Shown here in pieces: positions 11,418 to 21,156 of a DNA stretch of 36,524 nucleotides. The notes under the pieces are model-generated. The model had not been told where the DNA came from. It did not search any database and was given only the letters and a program-made list of their open reading frames with translations. Numbering within the stretch: position 1 is the stretch's first letter; every line of letters begins with the position of its first letter. Location of the stretch: assembly GCA_003427395.1 (NCBI GenBank), contig BFEA01000725.1, positions 90,840 to 127,363 on the forward strand, given 5' to 3'. A program made the position numbers and the translations under genes. This DNA is from Chara braunii. Lineage: Eukaryota; Streptophyta; Charophyceae; Charales; Characeae.

Positions 11418-11924
11418 AGGACTCAAGCAAAGAAGTGTTACGATATTAGATATCAGGCAGAGGAGGAAGGATTTAAGGGCTTTAAAGGTTTAAGGATCTA
11501 TCCCATGTTACTGAAAGCACAGATCTGATTAGATCACAATGATCTGTCTGGAGAGAGGGCTCCCCAACATGTTTCTTCAAAACGTAGGATGTAACTTCAG
11601 TTAGTTCTTGCCACCGACTGGAAATAGTACCAGCCCTTCATACTTTTAGCTGGCGCCCTTCTCCTGAGGGTGAAGAGGTACAGATGGCAATGGACATTAT
11701 ATAGACCTGCTGAGTCAATCCCCTGGGTGGCAGGGAAATCAATGTACTATTCTCACTGTCCTCAAACATTCTCATTTTTGTGTAAGGGACGCTGGACCCG
11801 TTTTTCAGCAGGTGATGCTCCCCACCAATAGATGGAGCCTCCCCACAGGTGTTAGTGGTGTCTGCTCTTACCAGCACCGCTAACACTGATGGGGGTTTCA
11901 AAAAAAAAAAAAAAAAAAAAAAAA
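11418..11924 (+). other. LINE 3' UTR with two hairpins and poly(A)
   Basis: The UTR follows the ORF2 stop and ends in a run of 24-25 A (11900-11924). The last 140 bp before the A tract are shared with copies 2 and 3. Hairpin I (11791-11809) pairs GCTGGA with TTCAGC around loop CCCGTTT. Hairpin II (11849-11886) pairs GTGTTAGTGGTG with CACCGCTAACAC around a loop containing GCTCTTACC. Upstream parts of the UTR do not visibly align with copy 2. That pattern fits a 3' recognition element for the element's own RT, as known for several LINE clades with stringent 3' recognition. Confidence 0.7.
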
Positions 11925-12414
11925 TTCTCTCCAAGAATGACAAAGATCTGTAAGCACAACACAATCCAACACAACCTTAACATCCCTTTTTTGCGCAGTC
12001 CTATTGGAAGGATCCCCTTTGATAAGATGATTCACAGGATTGCAATCGTCGGTAACTTTATCCTACTTCTACCACTAACCAGTTACAAAAGTTGTCGCCT
12101 CACGTTTTGTGCAATGTTAAGTACAACGGACGATGATTCGCTCTTCCGTCATTCGGCTCAGTAGTCTTGGTGCGTTGGCTACTACCCCTTCTAATCTTTA
12201 TGACCACTAATCTAAATTTCTCCCTTTGGACTTTCCTCGTATGGTCCCTTCTTTCGTTATCCTCTCATAATTGATTCATTATTTCATATGTGCTTTCTTC
12301 TTTTTGACATACACAAGCAAACATGATCAACCCCATCAATCAAGAAGTTACAAGATAGCAGGGCAGACACACGGGTCACATTCCTACCATCCCCGCCTCA
12401 ATAGAATCAGAAGG
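11925..12414. other. Gene-free stretch
   Basis: No gene seen. Pyrimidine-rich AT-leaning sequence follows the LINE poly(A). Confidence 0.4.
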
Positions 12415-12670
12415 TGGATGTTGTCAATAGGCTAGTCTTCTACGGAGTCTTACTTTTTCCCAGGCACCGAAGAAGGTCTCTGATATTATGGTAGACCTTA
12501 CGGGATCCTCACCCCTACTATATTTTCTCCTTCCCAAGGCACGTAGGTAATGAGGCAGACCTCACGAAGTCCAGCTTCTCTCGCCACAACTCCTTCGTTC
12601 GAATGATGACATTTGGTAATAGGGTAGATCTTTACGGAATCTACTCCTCCTACTACCGCCCAAGTCGATC
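12415..12670 (+). repeat. Imperfect ~60-68 bp tandem repeat
   Basis: The phrase (A/G)GG(T/C)(A/T)AG(A/T)C(C/T)T-TACGG-(A/G)(A/T)TC recurs near 12429, 12489, 12553 and 12621. It is followed each time by a C/T-rich stretch and a CCCAAGGCA-like or CGCCCAAG-like end. Units differ by many substitutions and indels. Confidence 0.5.
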
Positions 12671-13254
12671 GGTGAGCCCACACCTCTGCTGCCTTATCTA
12701 CCCAAAATAAGCACACACTTAGTGAGACATCTCACATCGTCGCACGTGAAAACAACCGATCAAGGCTTGAGAGGCTAACAAGGGCAAAAAAAGATGAGCA
12801 AAAGGGTGGGTGCGGTCTTCAGAGGGGTTCATCTGGACGACTGAGTGGCCGATTACTGTGGGTGACTGTCATCTGTCTAGTATCCCACCTCTACAACAAC
12901 CTGGGCTTTAAAAGAATGAAAATTAAAAAAAAAAATAAAAAATTGGGATGTACTGCCATTTAGGGATTGCTCATTCAGAATTGCAAAGCCAAGGATTACG
13001 ACCGAGCCCATGAAATGAAATACAACTACGACCCAACCAGGAGGGCGAATTAAATCTAAGTTCAGTCATTCAAACTGCCAAATCTCGAATTCTGAACGTG
13101 AGGATCAGAGAATGAGAGCACCAGAGGTAAAAACCCAAATGTACGAGGGGAAAATTTAAGAAGGGTGAGAGACAACTCTCGTCAGGAAGTATGAATTCAG
13201 AGTTGCGACGCTAAGGATTATAGAGTAGGACATCAAAAGGTGTAGGAATCAATC
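12671..13254. other. Gene-free stretch with an A-rich run and a direct repeat
   Basis: An A-rich run at about 12925-12942 resembles an old retrotransposition tail. A diverged direct repeat (ATTCAGAATTGCAAAGCC at 12973; ATTCAGAGTTGCGACGCT at 13195, both followed by AAGGATTA) spans 222 bp. No gene seen. Confidence 0.4.
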
Positions 13255-14113
13255 CCTCGCCCTCGACTCCATGGAATGGATCTGGCAAACAAGCAGGCAC
13301 AGGCAGAGGCTCCATACGCTAGCAGTCAAGGCTACTTATCGGCCGTTGTAACCTTGGGTGAATGTCCAGGCAATAGTAAAAGACCACTGGATACTTGAAT
13401 GTCCATAGAGACAGCGTGAGAGGTATCAAATGGCTCTGACAGATGAAAGAAAGACCAGCCAAGTTTGCCTCTCTACATTGGCAAATAGGCTACAGATGCC
13501 TCCCTATCAACAACTGGGTTGTAGACCAATCCGACCTGGAGCAAACAAGGCTCGCCTTATCGTGGTGCAAACTTTGTCAGAAAGCCTTCCCCAGCCGTAG
13601 AATCAGGTGGACTATAGAACACATTTTCCCCCAATGCCTAGGCTCAGTGCTAATCTGGTGATGCCACGATCACATCTGGAACCAGCTGCGTACACAGGAC
13701 TGCACTGGCCAGGGGACTGGAAAACCCTCCTCCTGGCTGCATGGCAGCCGACTGAGATCTCCTCCTTTACGGCAAACCTGTTTGCCCTGGCCAGAAAGGC
13801 GGTGCTTTGGGGCCTGCGGTGGAAACGTTGCATCCATGCTGTGGAAGGGACAAGGGTAGAGGGGAGGGAAGTCTCAGAAACCATCTATCAGTTCATCCAA
13901 ACAGAACTGAGATCCCAGTGGCATAAAGATAAGATCTTAAAAACGAACTTACCAGGTTCTGCTCTGACTGGCTGGGAGGCGACAGGAGGGGCCAGGGGAG
14001 GAGGGGGGGGAATGCCTGCCCTAGGAAGGACTTTGGTACGATCTTTCATGATTGGTGGCAGGTTGACTCCCCGCCTCAGAGCAGGCCCTAGTGGAATTGC
14101 AATTACGGAATAG
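13255..14113 (+). pseudogene. 5'-truncated LINE ORF2 fragment (zinc-binding region), copy 2
   Basis: From TCGCCCTCGAC (near 13256) the sequence aligns with copy 1 from about 10420. It holds only the C-terminal part of ORF2: ERPAKFASLHWQIGYRCLP, WCKLC, WTIEHIFPQC and QFIQTELRSQWHKDK all have counterparts in copy 1. Two overlapping frames (13443-13661 and 13607-14113) show at least one frameshift just after the Cys/His motif, where copy 1 continues LWRWWDRIW. Simple 5' truncation is the usual result of incomplete target-primed reverse transcription. Divergence from copy 1 is large, so the two are different insertions or subfamilies, not a local duplication. Confidence 0.8.
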
Positions 14114-14398
14114 AAGTGTAGAAAATCAAAGAATGGAAGGGGTAGCTAGGGGAAGCAGAATCATCAGGTGGCCTGATCACAAGCTGAAGAGGCAGCTCTC
14201 TGCAGTACTGTGTACCATCTGTCCCATCTGTATCACCATCTTTGTATAAGGGACGCTGGGCCCGTTTCCCAGCAGGTGCAGTTCTCAACCAATAAGATTG
14301 GAGCCATCAGCACTGAGCTGCTAGTGGGCGCTGCTCGTACCACCCCCACTAGCAGGCCCAGTTGATATTGAAAAACAGAAAAACGAAAAAAACAAAGT
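14114..14398 (+). mobile_element. LINE copy 2 3' tail with hairpins
   Basis: Hairpin I (14255-14273) is a perfect GCTGGG/CCCAGC stem around loop CCCGTTT. Hairpin II (14318-14355) is a perfect 11-bp stem CTGCTAGTGGG/CCCACTAGCAG around a loop containing GCTCGTACC. An A-rich end follows (14371-14397), broken by single C and G bases. The UTR before 14245 does not visibly align with copy 1, whereas the last 110-140 bp do. Confidence 0.75.
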
Positions 14399-14505
14399 AG
14401 TACTTATGACAACAAACACTACTAGGATCGTAGGAATTTGAAGAGGATCTAAAGATGATGATGATAAAATGGACAACCAAGTGGAGCCCGGACCACCCCA
14501 ACAAC

Positions 14506-14537
14506 CGCACCCCACCCCACCCCACCCCACCCCACCC
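14506..14537 (+). repeat. (CCCCA)n microsatellite, potential G-quadruplex on the - strand
   Basis: About six tandem CACCC/CCCCA units. The complementary strand is a run of GGGGT units with more than four G4 tracts, so it could form a G-quadruplex. Confidence 0.8.
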
Positions 14538-14758
14538 TGCCAGCAAGACTTATAACCCCATCTCCATTGGTGCTATACCGGAAAGACTGCGCTTGACCAG
14601 CTCTCCTATCCTTTAAAAACTGTTGCATCTTAACAGTCGTTTTGTTTGGTCTAGTCTTCTGTGTAGATCAAACTGGTGATCATCTATGTTCCGCCTGGGT
14701 GTTGCTCTCCTTCTATCATCGACCTTTATTGTCATCATCATCTGTCCAAGCCAAGGGA
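14538..14758. other. Short gene-free stretch
   Basis: Nothing recognised between the microsatellite and the next tandem repeat. Confidence 0.4.
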
Positions 14759-15380
14759 TTCTACAAAGGCTCCTTGTGTACTTTTTATTGTGAATGTGTA
14801 GTATTGTATACAAATGGCGATCCTTGTCAGATATAGAAATTATGAGGTGCGAGCTCCTTGTGTGCTTGATTGTATCTGAGCAACGACCCTCGACAAATAT
14901 AGAACTTCTGACGTACTTGCCGCTCCAGAGATCTGATGCCGCCCCTTCCTATATCTGTGAGCTTCTACAAAGGCTCCTTGTGTACTTTTGGTTGTGAATA
15001 TGTACTAGTGATTATCCATGTCAGATTAAAAAATGATAAGGTGGGTGCTCCTACAGAGATCTGAAACCACCCTTTCCGAGATTCGTGCGCTTCTACAACG
15101 GCTCCTTGTACTTGAATGTATACAAGTGACGGCCAGATACAGAAATTATGAGGTGTGTCCTGCTCCAGAGACCTGGCACCACCCTTTTCCAGATTGTTAG
15201 CTTTCTACAGAGGCTCCTTGTGGAGTTGAATGCATACAAGTGACGATCCTTGCCAGATACAGAAATTATAAGGTGAGTGCTGTTCTGGAGATTCGTGAGC
15301 TTCTAGAACGGCTCCTTCTGTACACAAGCGTACACAAGTGACGTTCCGCATCAGGTGCAGAAGTTATGAGGTGTGATGCT
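14759..15380 (+). repeat. Imperfect tandem repeat, units ~100-130 bp
   Basis: The opening phrase TTCTACAAAGGCTCCTTGT recurs, with substitutions, at 14759, 14963, 15091, 15203 and 15301, and a partial start occurs at 14851. Within each unit come a (G)TATACAAGTGACG-like segment, a CAGATACAGAAATTATGAGGTG-like segment and a CTCCAGAGATCTG..CCACCC segment, in the same order. Units shorten from left to right (about 128, 112, 98 bp) through internal deletions. Confidence 0.7.
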
Positions 15381-15420
15381 CAAGAAAAGTGCACTGCTCA
15401 GGAAAAGTGTTTTTCTGTGA

Positions 15421-15478
15421 GCTCTTTGCTCTCTCGCTCTCTCCCTCACTCTCACACACACACGCACACACACACCAC
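15421..15478 (+). repeat. CT/CA microsatellites
   Basis: A CT-rich run (CTCTCGCTCTCTCC) passes into (CA)n at about 15453-15475 with one G interruption. Confidence 0.85.
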
Positions 15479-15533
15479 AGACCCCCCCCCTCCCCCTTGA
15501 AAGAAAGGTGTGCGCACCAAAAAAAGTGCGCTT

Positions 15534-15575
15534 CGCACTGCGCATTGTGCATATCTGCATGGTACGCGCAGTGCG
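15534..15575 (+). repeat. Perfect 10-bp inverted repeat
   Basis: CGCACTGCGC (15534-15543) and GCGCAGTGCG (15566-15575) are exact reverse complements separated by 22 bp, in a patch with further GTGCGC words. It sits at the downstream (3') edge of Ty3 remnant I and may be a terminator-like or insertion-edge structure (inference). Confidence 0.5.
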
Positions 15576-15589
15576 CTTGCGTCGTTGAT

Positions 15590-17060
15590 GGCGGCACGAC
15601 ACTCCGCACACCGCATAGGTGCGCTGGAAGTATGGTTTCAAGAGACCAATGGGTGGTTGTCGATGGACTTTGTTATATTGATTATGCATTCCTCCATTGC
15701 CCTTCTGCAGAAATTCGTTCATGTCATTCATGCCAGGCCAAACAAATTCCTGCAATAGACTTCCATAATTCTTGTGGAAGTCGAAGTGTCCGCCCCCACT
15801 ATTTGCCACATCCAAAAAGTGTGTTTGGAGGGGCACATGATTAGGGACGCACAGTCGGTCGAACTCCCCAGATTCTCGAGACAACAGACCGTCGCACTCG
15901 CGATAGTTGGGCTCACTACGATAATCAACGTTGAGCTGCTCAAGAATAGGACCGAAGTTCGGATCCTAAATGGTGTGTTCCACAAGTTCCTCCTTCAATT
16001 TTTGATGGGGATTGCAGGAACACACAAGGAAAGTCATATACTCAGGATCGCGAGAGAAAACATCCCCAACACTGTTATAGCAACCTTTCTTATGCCTCAA
16101 TTCAAAATCGTGGAGATGAAACTCATGCAGCCAGCAAGACAGTGTAGTAGACAAATTAGTATGAAACGTGATCCGTTGGAAGGTTTCATGATCAGAATAG
16201 ACCTTGAAATGGCGTCTGAGAAGGTAGTGTTTCCGATTGTTTAATTCCTCTCACAAGGCATAAAGTTCTCTCATATATGTGGAGGCAACTACCTTGTCGT
16301 TGGGCATGGGTTTGCTGGAATATTCAAGCGGACGCAGTCCATCACCATCATCTTGTTGCAACATGGCACCAATCCCGTACTGGCTCGCATCCATAGTGAC
16401 TACAATTAGGGGTTTGGGATCAGCAACGCGGAGCATAAGATGACTCACCAAAGCGCTCTTCAATGACTCAAATATAGACTCACACGCATCACTCCAAGCA
16501 AAAGTTAGATTCTAACTTGTCAAGCAAAACAAGGGGTGAGCGATAGCTAAGCATTTGGGGATGATGAGAGTTCGGGATCAGCAATGCGGAGCACAAGATG
16601 ACTCACCAAAGCGCTCTTCAATGACTCAAATACAGACTCATGCTCATCACTCCATGCGAAGGTTAGACTCTTACCTGTCAAGGGAGAAAAGGGGTGAGCG
16701 ATAGCTAAGAATTTGTGGATGAAGTTTTTATAGTAAGAGGCCAAACCAAGAAAGGATCACAGATTATGCATCTTTTGAGGCCAAGGTCTGTTGCGATCAC
16801 CTCAACCTTGATCGCCTCAGGCACGAGGCCCGCAGAAGACAACCGGTGCCCAAAAGAAATGACGCTATCCTTCCCAAACTCTCTTTTCTCCAAGTTTACA
16901 TGTAGCTGCATTTTCAACAAAATATCAAGGATTTCCTTTAGATGCTGTTTGTATTCATGTTTTTTGTTGAAAATCAAGATGTCATCCAAGTATACAACAA
17001 CAAATGTGTTAATCTGATTGCGAAAGACGCAAGCCATGAGATTTGGAAGGTTGTTGGTGC
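15590..17060 (-). pseudogene. Ty3/gypsy pol remnant I (RT end, RNase H, integrase zinc region)
   Basis: Reading right to left: RT palm with VVVYLDDILIF (about 16980-17010, catalytic YLDD intact) and the following GHRLSSAGLVPEAIKV; RT connection ASYYKNFIHKFLAIAHPF and LTFAWSDEHESVFESLK; RNase H VTMDASQYGIGAMLQQ, ELYAL followed by TGA, VYSDHETF, WLHEFHLHDFELRHKKG, SVGDVFSRDP; then the integrase N-terminal region LLQEFVWPGMNDM (about 15700). The two zinc-binding Cys of the integrase HHCC module are gone. The 5' part (RT motifs before NNLPNLMACVF) and the integrase catalytic core are missing, and the frame changes several times. No LTRs were found by eye. Confidence 0.85.
16416..16731 (-). repeat. 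158-bp tandem duplication inside Ty3 remnant I
   Basis: The sequence beginning GGGATCAGCAACGCGGAGC at 16416 is repeated from 16574, a 158-bp step, and covers the RT-to-RNase H connection (ESLKSALVSHL.LR.ADP) twice. The copies differ at many sites, so the duplication is old or arose by recombination between related elements. Confidence 0.75.
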
Positions 17061-17896
17061 TGTGTAAACGTACGGCGGATCTACGGACGACCTGTCCATA
17101 CGATCGGTTGTATGGCTGTACTGTCGTCTCGGACGGGGCCGTACGACCCCATTTGGAGGCCTGTGAGGGGGGACAGTGGGGGTTTGAAGCCACAGGAGGG
17201 TGCTGGGGTGTTAGAGAACCCCCTGCTTAATTAAAAAATATAAATTGAATTTGTTTTTAACTTTTTAGTGAAATTATGAAATATGAAAAAAAAAGGCCCT
17301 TCAGCCTGGCGGGGTTGGAGAGCCTGCAACGGCCCTCCAACCCATCACCCATCCGCAGGGAGGGCGGCAGGTGTTTGGTTGGTTGGGGTTTTGGGGGGTG
17401 ACCCCCAAATCCCGACACCTCTCCAACCCATCCTTCAACCCCCCTCAACCCCCCCCTCCAACATCCCTGTCTTATGGTACAAGTCGAAGCTTGGCTGGGT
17501 CAGCCGGGTGCGGTCACTGGACTGTTGTTGACAGTAGTTAACCACCTAGCTGGCTTAAGGCTTAAGCTGTCTTCTGCTTGTTTCGTCTGGAAAGCAAAAG
17601 CCTGTTTACCTCCGCAAGTCTGGGGGGGGGGTGGTGGTGGAGAATCTTAATTTCAAAATTTGCTCTCGCTGGAAGACTATGACAAGAGTGTGTCTGGCTT
17701 AGTAGACATTTGCAAAACATACCTGTTCCTAATTGTACTTTTCGGTCCTCCCTTGAACAATGCAAGTCTCTGTTTATGGCCCTTTAATGTTAGTTTCTGT
17801 GGGCTCGGCGTTTGACTCGGGTTCGAGCCCAATCTCAGATCTGCAGGCCAGATCTGCTTATTCTATTTTATTTATTTATTTCTTTTCCTATTTCAG
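17061..17896. other. Gene-free stretch
   Basis: Nothing coding is recognised. It holds an AT-rich patch (17228-17290), C-rich and G-rich low-complexity sequence (CCTCCAACCC words, a G run near 17622), and a B-box-like GGGTTCGAGCCC near 17819 without a clear A box. Confidence 0.35.
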
Positions 17897-18001
17897 AGTG
17901 CGGCAAAGGACTTCAAGCCAGCCCTGTTGCGCCGCCGAGGACCTCAGAAGTGGGCGCAGGGGGTGACAGACGTTGTGGCCCTTGGCTTCAGCAACGAACA
18001 G
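17897..18001 (+). CDS. Exon-like island between strong splice signals
   Basis: A long T/C-rich tract ending TTTCTTTTCCTATTTCAG (to 17896) makes a strong acceptor. CAG|GTAATA at 18001/18002 is a plausible donor. The 105 bp between are exactly 35 codons, open in the frame SAAKDFKPALLRRRGPQKW, ending VVALGFSNEQ; a second frame is also open. The stretch VTDVVALGFSNEQ loosely resembles the start of a UBA domain (weak inference). No flanking exon of the same gene was identified, so this may be an isolated or dead exon, or chance. Confidence 0.3.
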
Positions 18002-18221
18002 GTAATACCCTTCCCGGGTTTCCTCACACCGGCCCGAGATCGACCTGCGACGTTCCGGCCTCCTATGGACCTAAGGACCCTACCGCACTTGGGACTCAGC
18101 TGCTGGGACAGGTGGGAGTGGGACCATCTGGGACTGGGCCCAACTGGGACTGGGATAATTTAGGACCCTGGAACCGGGAGTCGAGGTGTCCGTAGCGTGA
18201 AGTCCTTTCATGAAAATGCAG

Positions 18222-18364
18222 TCCACCATAGCCAAGGTAAGCTTCCTCATTCACTGTCGTCCTCCTTTTTCTTGTTCCTCCTCGTTCCTTCTTCCTCCTT
18301 ACTCATCCGCCATAACCACGTCTTCCTCCTCCCTCGCCTTGGCTTCTTCCACCATAGCCAAGGT
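18222..18364 (+). other. Intron-like segment flanked by 17-bp direct repeats
   Basis: TCCACCATAGCCAAGGT occurs at 18222-18238 and again at 18348-18364, a 126-bp step. The first copy carries a consensus donor (CCAAG|GTAAGC). The segment between is strongly pyrimidine-rich toward its 3' end, and the second copy supplies AAG|GT. Splicing from 18237 to 18362 would remove exactly one repeat unit. An ATG at 18210 or 18216 precedes it. Whether it is transcribed is unknown. Confidence 0.35.
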
Positions 18365-19170
18365 GGGAGCCAGCTCCGCCTCTTACCGCTGCCCAGCGAC
18401 ACACCAGGCTGGGTGACCACTCAAGCGGCCTCACAGCTTGCTCACCTGGAGAATGCGGCGTACTCCAGCGCTGCCTCTCTTGATATGCCCAGCCGCTGGA
18501 CTCCTCTGCGGTGCCTTTCCAGCTACCGGGCCTCATGGCCTACTGGTTCCCTTGCCTCTTTCAGCGCAAACATCATTGCAGTGTGATATTCTCTTTTTGC
18601 AGGCCCTAAACGCCCTACCTGACTAGTACCCAGCCCTAAGCCTACCGGACCTCTAAAACGCTACCTCGGCCTGCCCAAAGGTACTACCTTTTGTCCTTTT
18701 CTGTCCACCCCCCGCTGCTACTTGATTTTGGCTACCGCGGGCGCCTCTAGGCTGCCCACTCCACACATCCACACACGTCACAGGGTAAGTATCAGGCCCA
18801 TGGGCCAAAACACACACACATTGCACACTCAGCTGCACCCACGCACACAGAGGCACTCAACAGTCAAACATGCCAATGCCACACAGACTTAGACATCAGG
18901 AAACTGGCAAGCATACAGAACAGCAGCCAAAACACCGAGAAGCACGGGTTTCACAGTCTGCAATCTTGCAGGTTATGGATGGGCAGCAGACGGGCGAACT
19001 CAGAGCTCATCTGGAGAACTCAGAATTCATCCTGTTGGACTGCATTCCAAACCCCCCTCTCTAGCATGTGTAACGGCAGGAAAGGTCACTTAGGCATCTA
19101 GTGCTCAAAGGATAGGTCTGCATTACCAAATGATTTCTCCAACAATGTAATTTGGCTCCATGTACTGATG
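18365..19170. other. Gene-free stretch with scattered splice-like signals
   Basis: It contains TTTTTGCAG (near 18600), an AG|GTAAGT-type site (CACAGGGTAAGTATC, near 18785) and CA-rich DNA (18808-18820). No continuous coding frame or recognisable protein was found. Confidence 0.35.
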
Positions 19171-19318
19171 TTAAGGGACGCTGGACCCGATTTCCAGCAG
19201 GTGGCACCTCCCCACCAATTGAACGGAGCCATCAACGAAGTGGTGGAGGGGATGTCCGCTCCTACCGGCACCCACCCAACACCCGCAGCCGACATTTCAA
19301 CCAAAAAAAAAAAGAAAG
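19171..19318 (+). mobile_element. LINE copy 3, tail only
   Basis: Only the 3' tail of the same LINE family is present. Hairpin I is a perfect GCTGGA/TCCAGC stem with loop CCCGATT (19180-19198). The ACCAAT and GGAGCCATCA phrases follow, then a degraded hairpin II whose loop keeps GCTCCTACC (about 19256-19266), then an A run (19303-19313). Upstream sequence does not match the other copies, so it is an extreme 5' truncation. Confidence 0.75.
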
Positions 19319-20595
19319 CAAGAGGAGAAACATCTGGAATGAGGACAATCCGATCTGGGCATAAGGAACTTCTGAGAGAGTGAAAATTCAAGATGGTTGG
19401 CTGACCTGGAGCAGAATCTGTTGGCAAAGAGGGGAAGATGCGAGGGATTCCCTGGGGTACTAGAGTTATCATGCAGATCTGAAAGTCCATAAAAACAATG
19501 CTGAATGGAACCAGACCGAAGGGAAAGCAGCTTCATCACCGGAAGGAAAAGCACTAGAAGGAACTCGGTCGTGTCGGGACCTTCTGAGGCTCTTCATTTG
19601 GAGCGAATCTGGCAATCCCGGCAAGACAGAGGCTGAGTGGAACCTAAGAAGGAAAGGCTAGCAGACGATCCTCGGGGACATGGAGCTGTGAATGCTGTTC
19701 AGGGATTCTTTTGCAGAAGGAAGCTTGGGTGTGTCATATGCTGTATATTCCTATGACTTGGGTGGAGAAGAAACCAGACTAACGCTCCCCCAAACGGATA
19801 TGGAGCTAGGTCATAACGTCCTGCTTGTTAAAAAGGAAAATCACAAAAAAACAAAAACTACGAGTGCTCACAGCACCACTATGGTGAAGGCTAGGATAGG
19901 AAAAGATGAATAGGGCAAGTCTCTCTACATTACAAAATGCTGGTGAACCAGCTATTTTGGCACCTATGGTACATAAAATCAGGAAAGAGGAGATCATCAG
20001 CTTTGCCTTTGTCACCCTCCATTCCCTCAAAGTGCCCATCCAAGGCTCATTCCTTCTTATTTATGGCAGCAACAAATAGCAAAAAGGACAATGACTAGGA
20101 AAGCGAAGTGCAAGGAATTCAGGCCCCGGCAGAAGAAAAAGGGCGGCCATGCAGAATTTGAGCCGGTCCGCACCAGGTGAAGGGGGGCCAGGAAATGCAA
20201 GCAGGTCCTAAGTGAAGGCCGGTGTGAGGAAAAAGGGCCCTGCGTGGTTACCAGCGTGCAACATGCAGCCTCTGTAAACAACCAGTAGGCCCAGCCCACA
20301 AGTCAGCTACAAAGGCTGGGCCTGCACAGTCTTCCGGAAGGGTCCTGGGAGCGCGGTACTGGGAAACTACTGCTACAGGGCGCGACCTGCTCGTGGCCTC
20401 TCCAGCGTTGCGAGCAGCACAGAAGCAAGCAGGCTTCTCAGTGACTCCAGCCCAACACATTCGAGCATTCAGGCAATGCAGCAGTGCTGCTGACGCACCA
20501 GCTTAGCGCTGCGCCCGATGAGGGAAGCTGCTGCGGTGGCAGCGAGCTGGAGGAGGGTGGGCGCCACCATAGCCAGGCTGGGCGCGCCATAGCCA
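19319..20595. other. Gene-free stretch
   Basis: No supported gene. An open frame at 19692-19913 has no recognisable domain and no ATG near its start. A CCTAAGTGAAGG motif with weak flanking pairing lies at 20207-20218. Confidence 0.35.
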
Positions 20596-20790
20596 GATGG
20601 TGGAAGTCCGGTGATCCCTTGGGAAAGAGGAGAGAAGGGAGGAGGCGGGAATGAGAGACATACCTGGTGTTGATGAAGGGAGGCTTTGTGACCAAAGTCT
20701 TCAAGCAGCATCAGCCGATTGGCACATGGAACATTCCTGACATGTAGATAAGCTAGCGGAGTAGTGGAAGTCCGATGAGCATTCGTGGCG
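20596..20790 (-). repeat. Dispersed repeat, copy A
   Basis: About 195 bp similar to 31936-32140: TGGTGGAAGTCCGGTGATCC, then a purine-rich stretch, then AAAGTCTTCAAGCAGCATCA and GTAGATA(A/G)GCTAG, ending near GCATTCRTGGC. On the - strand both copies keep a matching frame (NRLMLLEDF, ITGLPPS). Copy B abuts the gag end of Ty3 remnant II, so this probably belongs to the 5' region of that element family. Confidence 0.7.
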
Positions 20791-21156
20791 CCCATAGCTG
20801 GGACCTGCGCTGTACTCTGTCAGCACGCAGGGCTGTAAAGAGGTCTGGGCTATTCGAGGTCTGCTGGAGGCGAGAGAAGTTGGTGCCCTGCTGGACCCTC
20901 CTCCGGAGTGGGGTCACAGGGTTGTGGCACTGCAGCCATAGCTGCAGCTTCGTTCTCAGACGTCATCTTGTCAGGAGTGGTGGCGCTGCTGCAGACTTCC
21001 ACCCGGGAAGTCTTTCGACACTTCGTCATTATCAGATACTGTGGCGCAGGTCTTCTTCTTCATCCTCTGAGTGGCGCTTGGCCTCAGAGACCTGTTTCAG
21101 GGTGGCGCTTGCCTGTGGAGGCTGTATCTGGTTGGCACTTGATGTTTCAGGGCCTC
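20791..21156. other. Gene-free stretch
   Basis: GC-rich, with the words GTGGCGC and GGTGGCGC repeated. No gene recognised. Confidence 0.35.

Larger units (their letters stand above)
4375..11924 (+). mobile_element. Degraded long LINE (non-LTR retrotransposon), copy 1
   Basis: A long + strand block carries, in order, an ORF1 with a zinc-knuckle-like cluster, an ORF2 with APE-type endonuclease, reverse transcriptase and RT zinc-binding regions, a 3' UTR, a hairpin-bearing tail and a 24-25 base A tract (about 11900-11924). This is the standard two-ORF layout of L1-like elements. Both ORFs are broken by stops and frameshifts, RT has lost its upstream half, and the YxDD box is mutated, so this copy is dead. 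The family has two further 3' fragments in the window at 13255-14398 and 19171-19318. The 5' limit is uncertain; 4375 is the first ATG of the ORF1 frame. Confidence 0.85.

Noticed and set aside
17796-17850. tRNA-like B box GGGTTCGAGCCC
   Set aside because: No matching A box at tRNA spacing and no acceptor or anticodon pairing; left unannotated as a gene.
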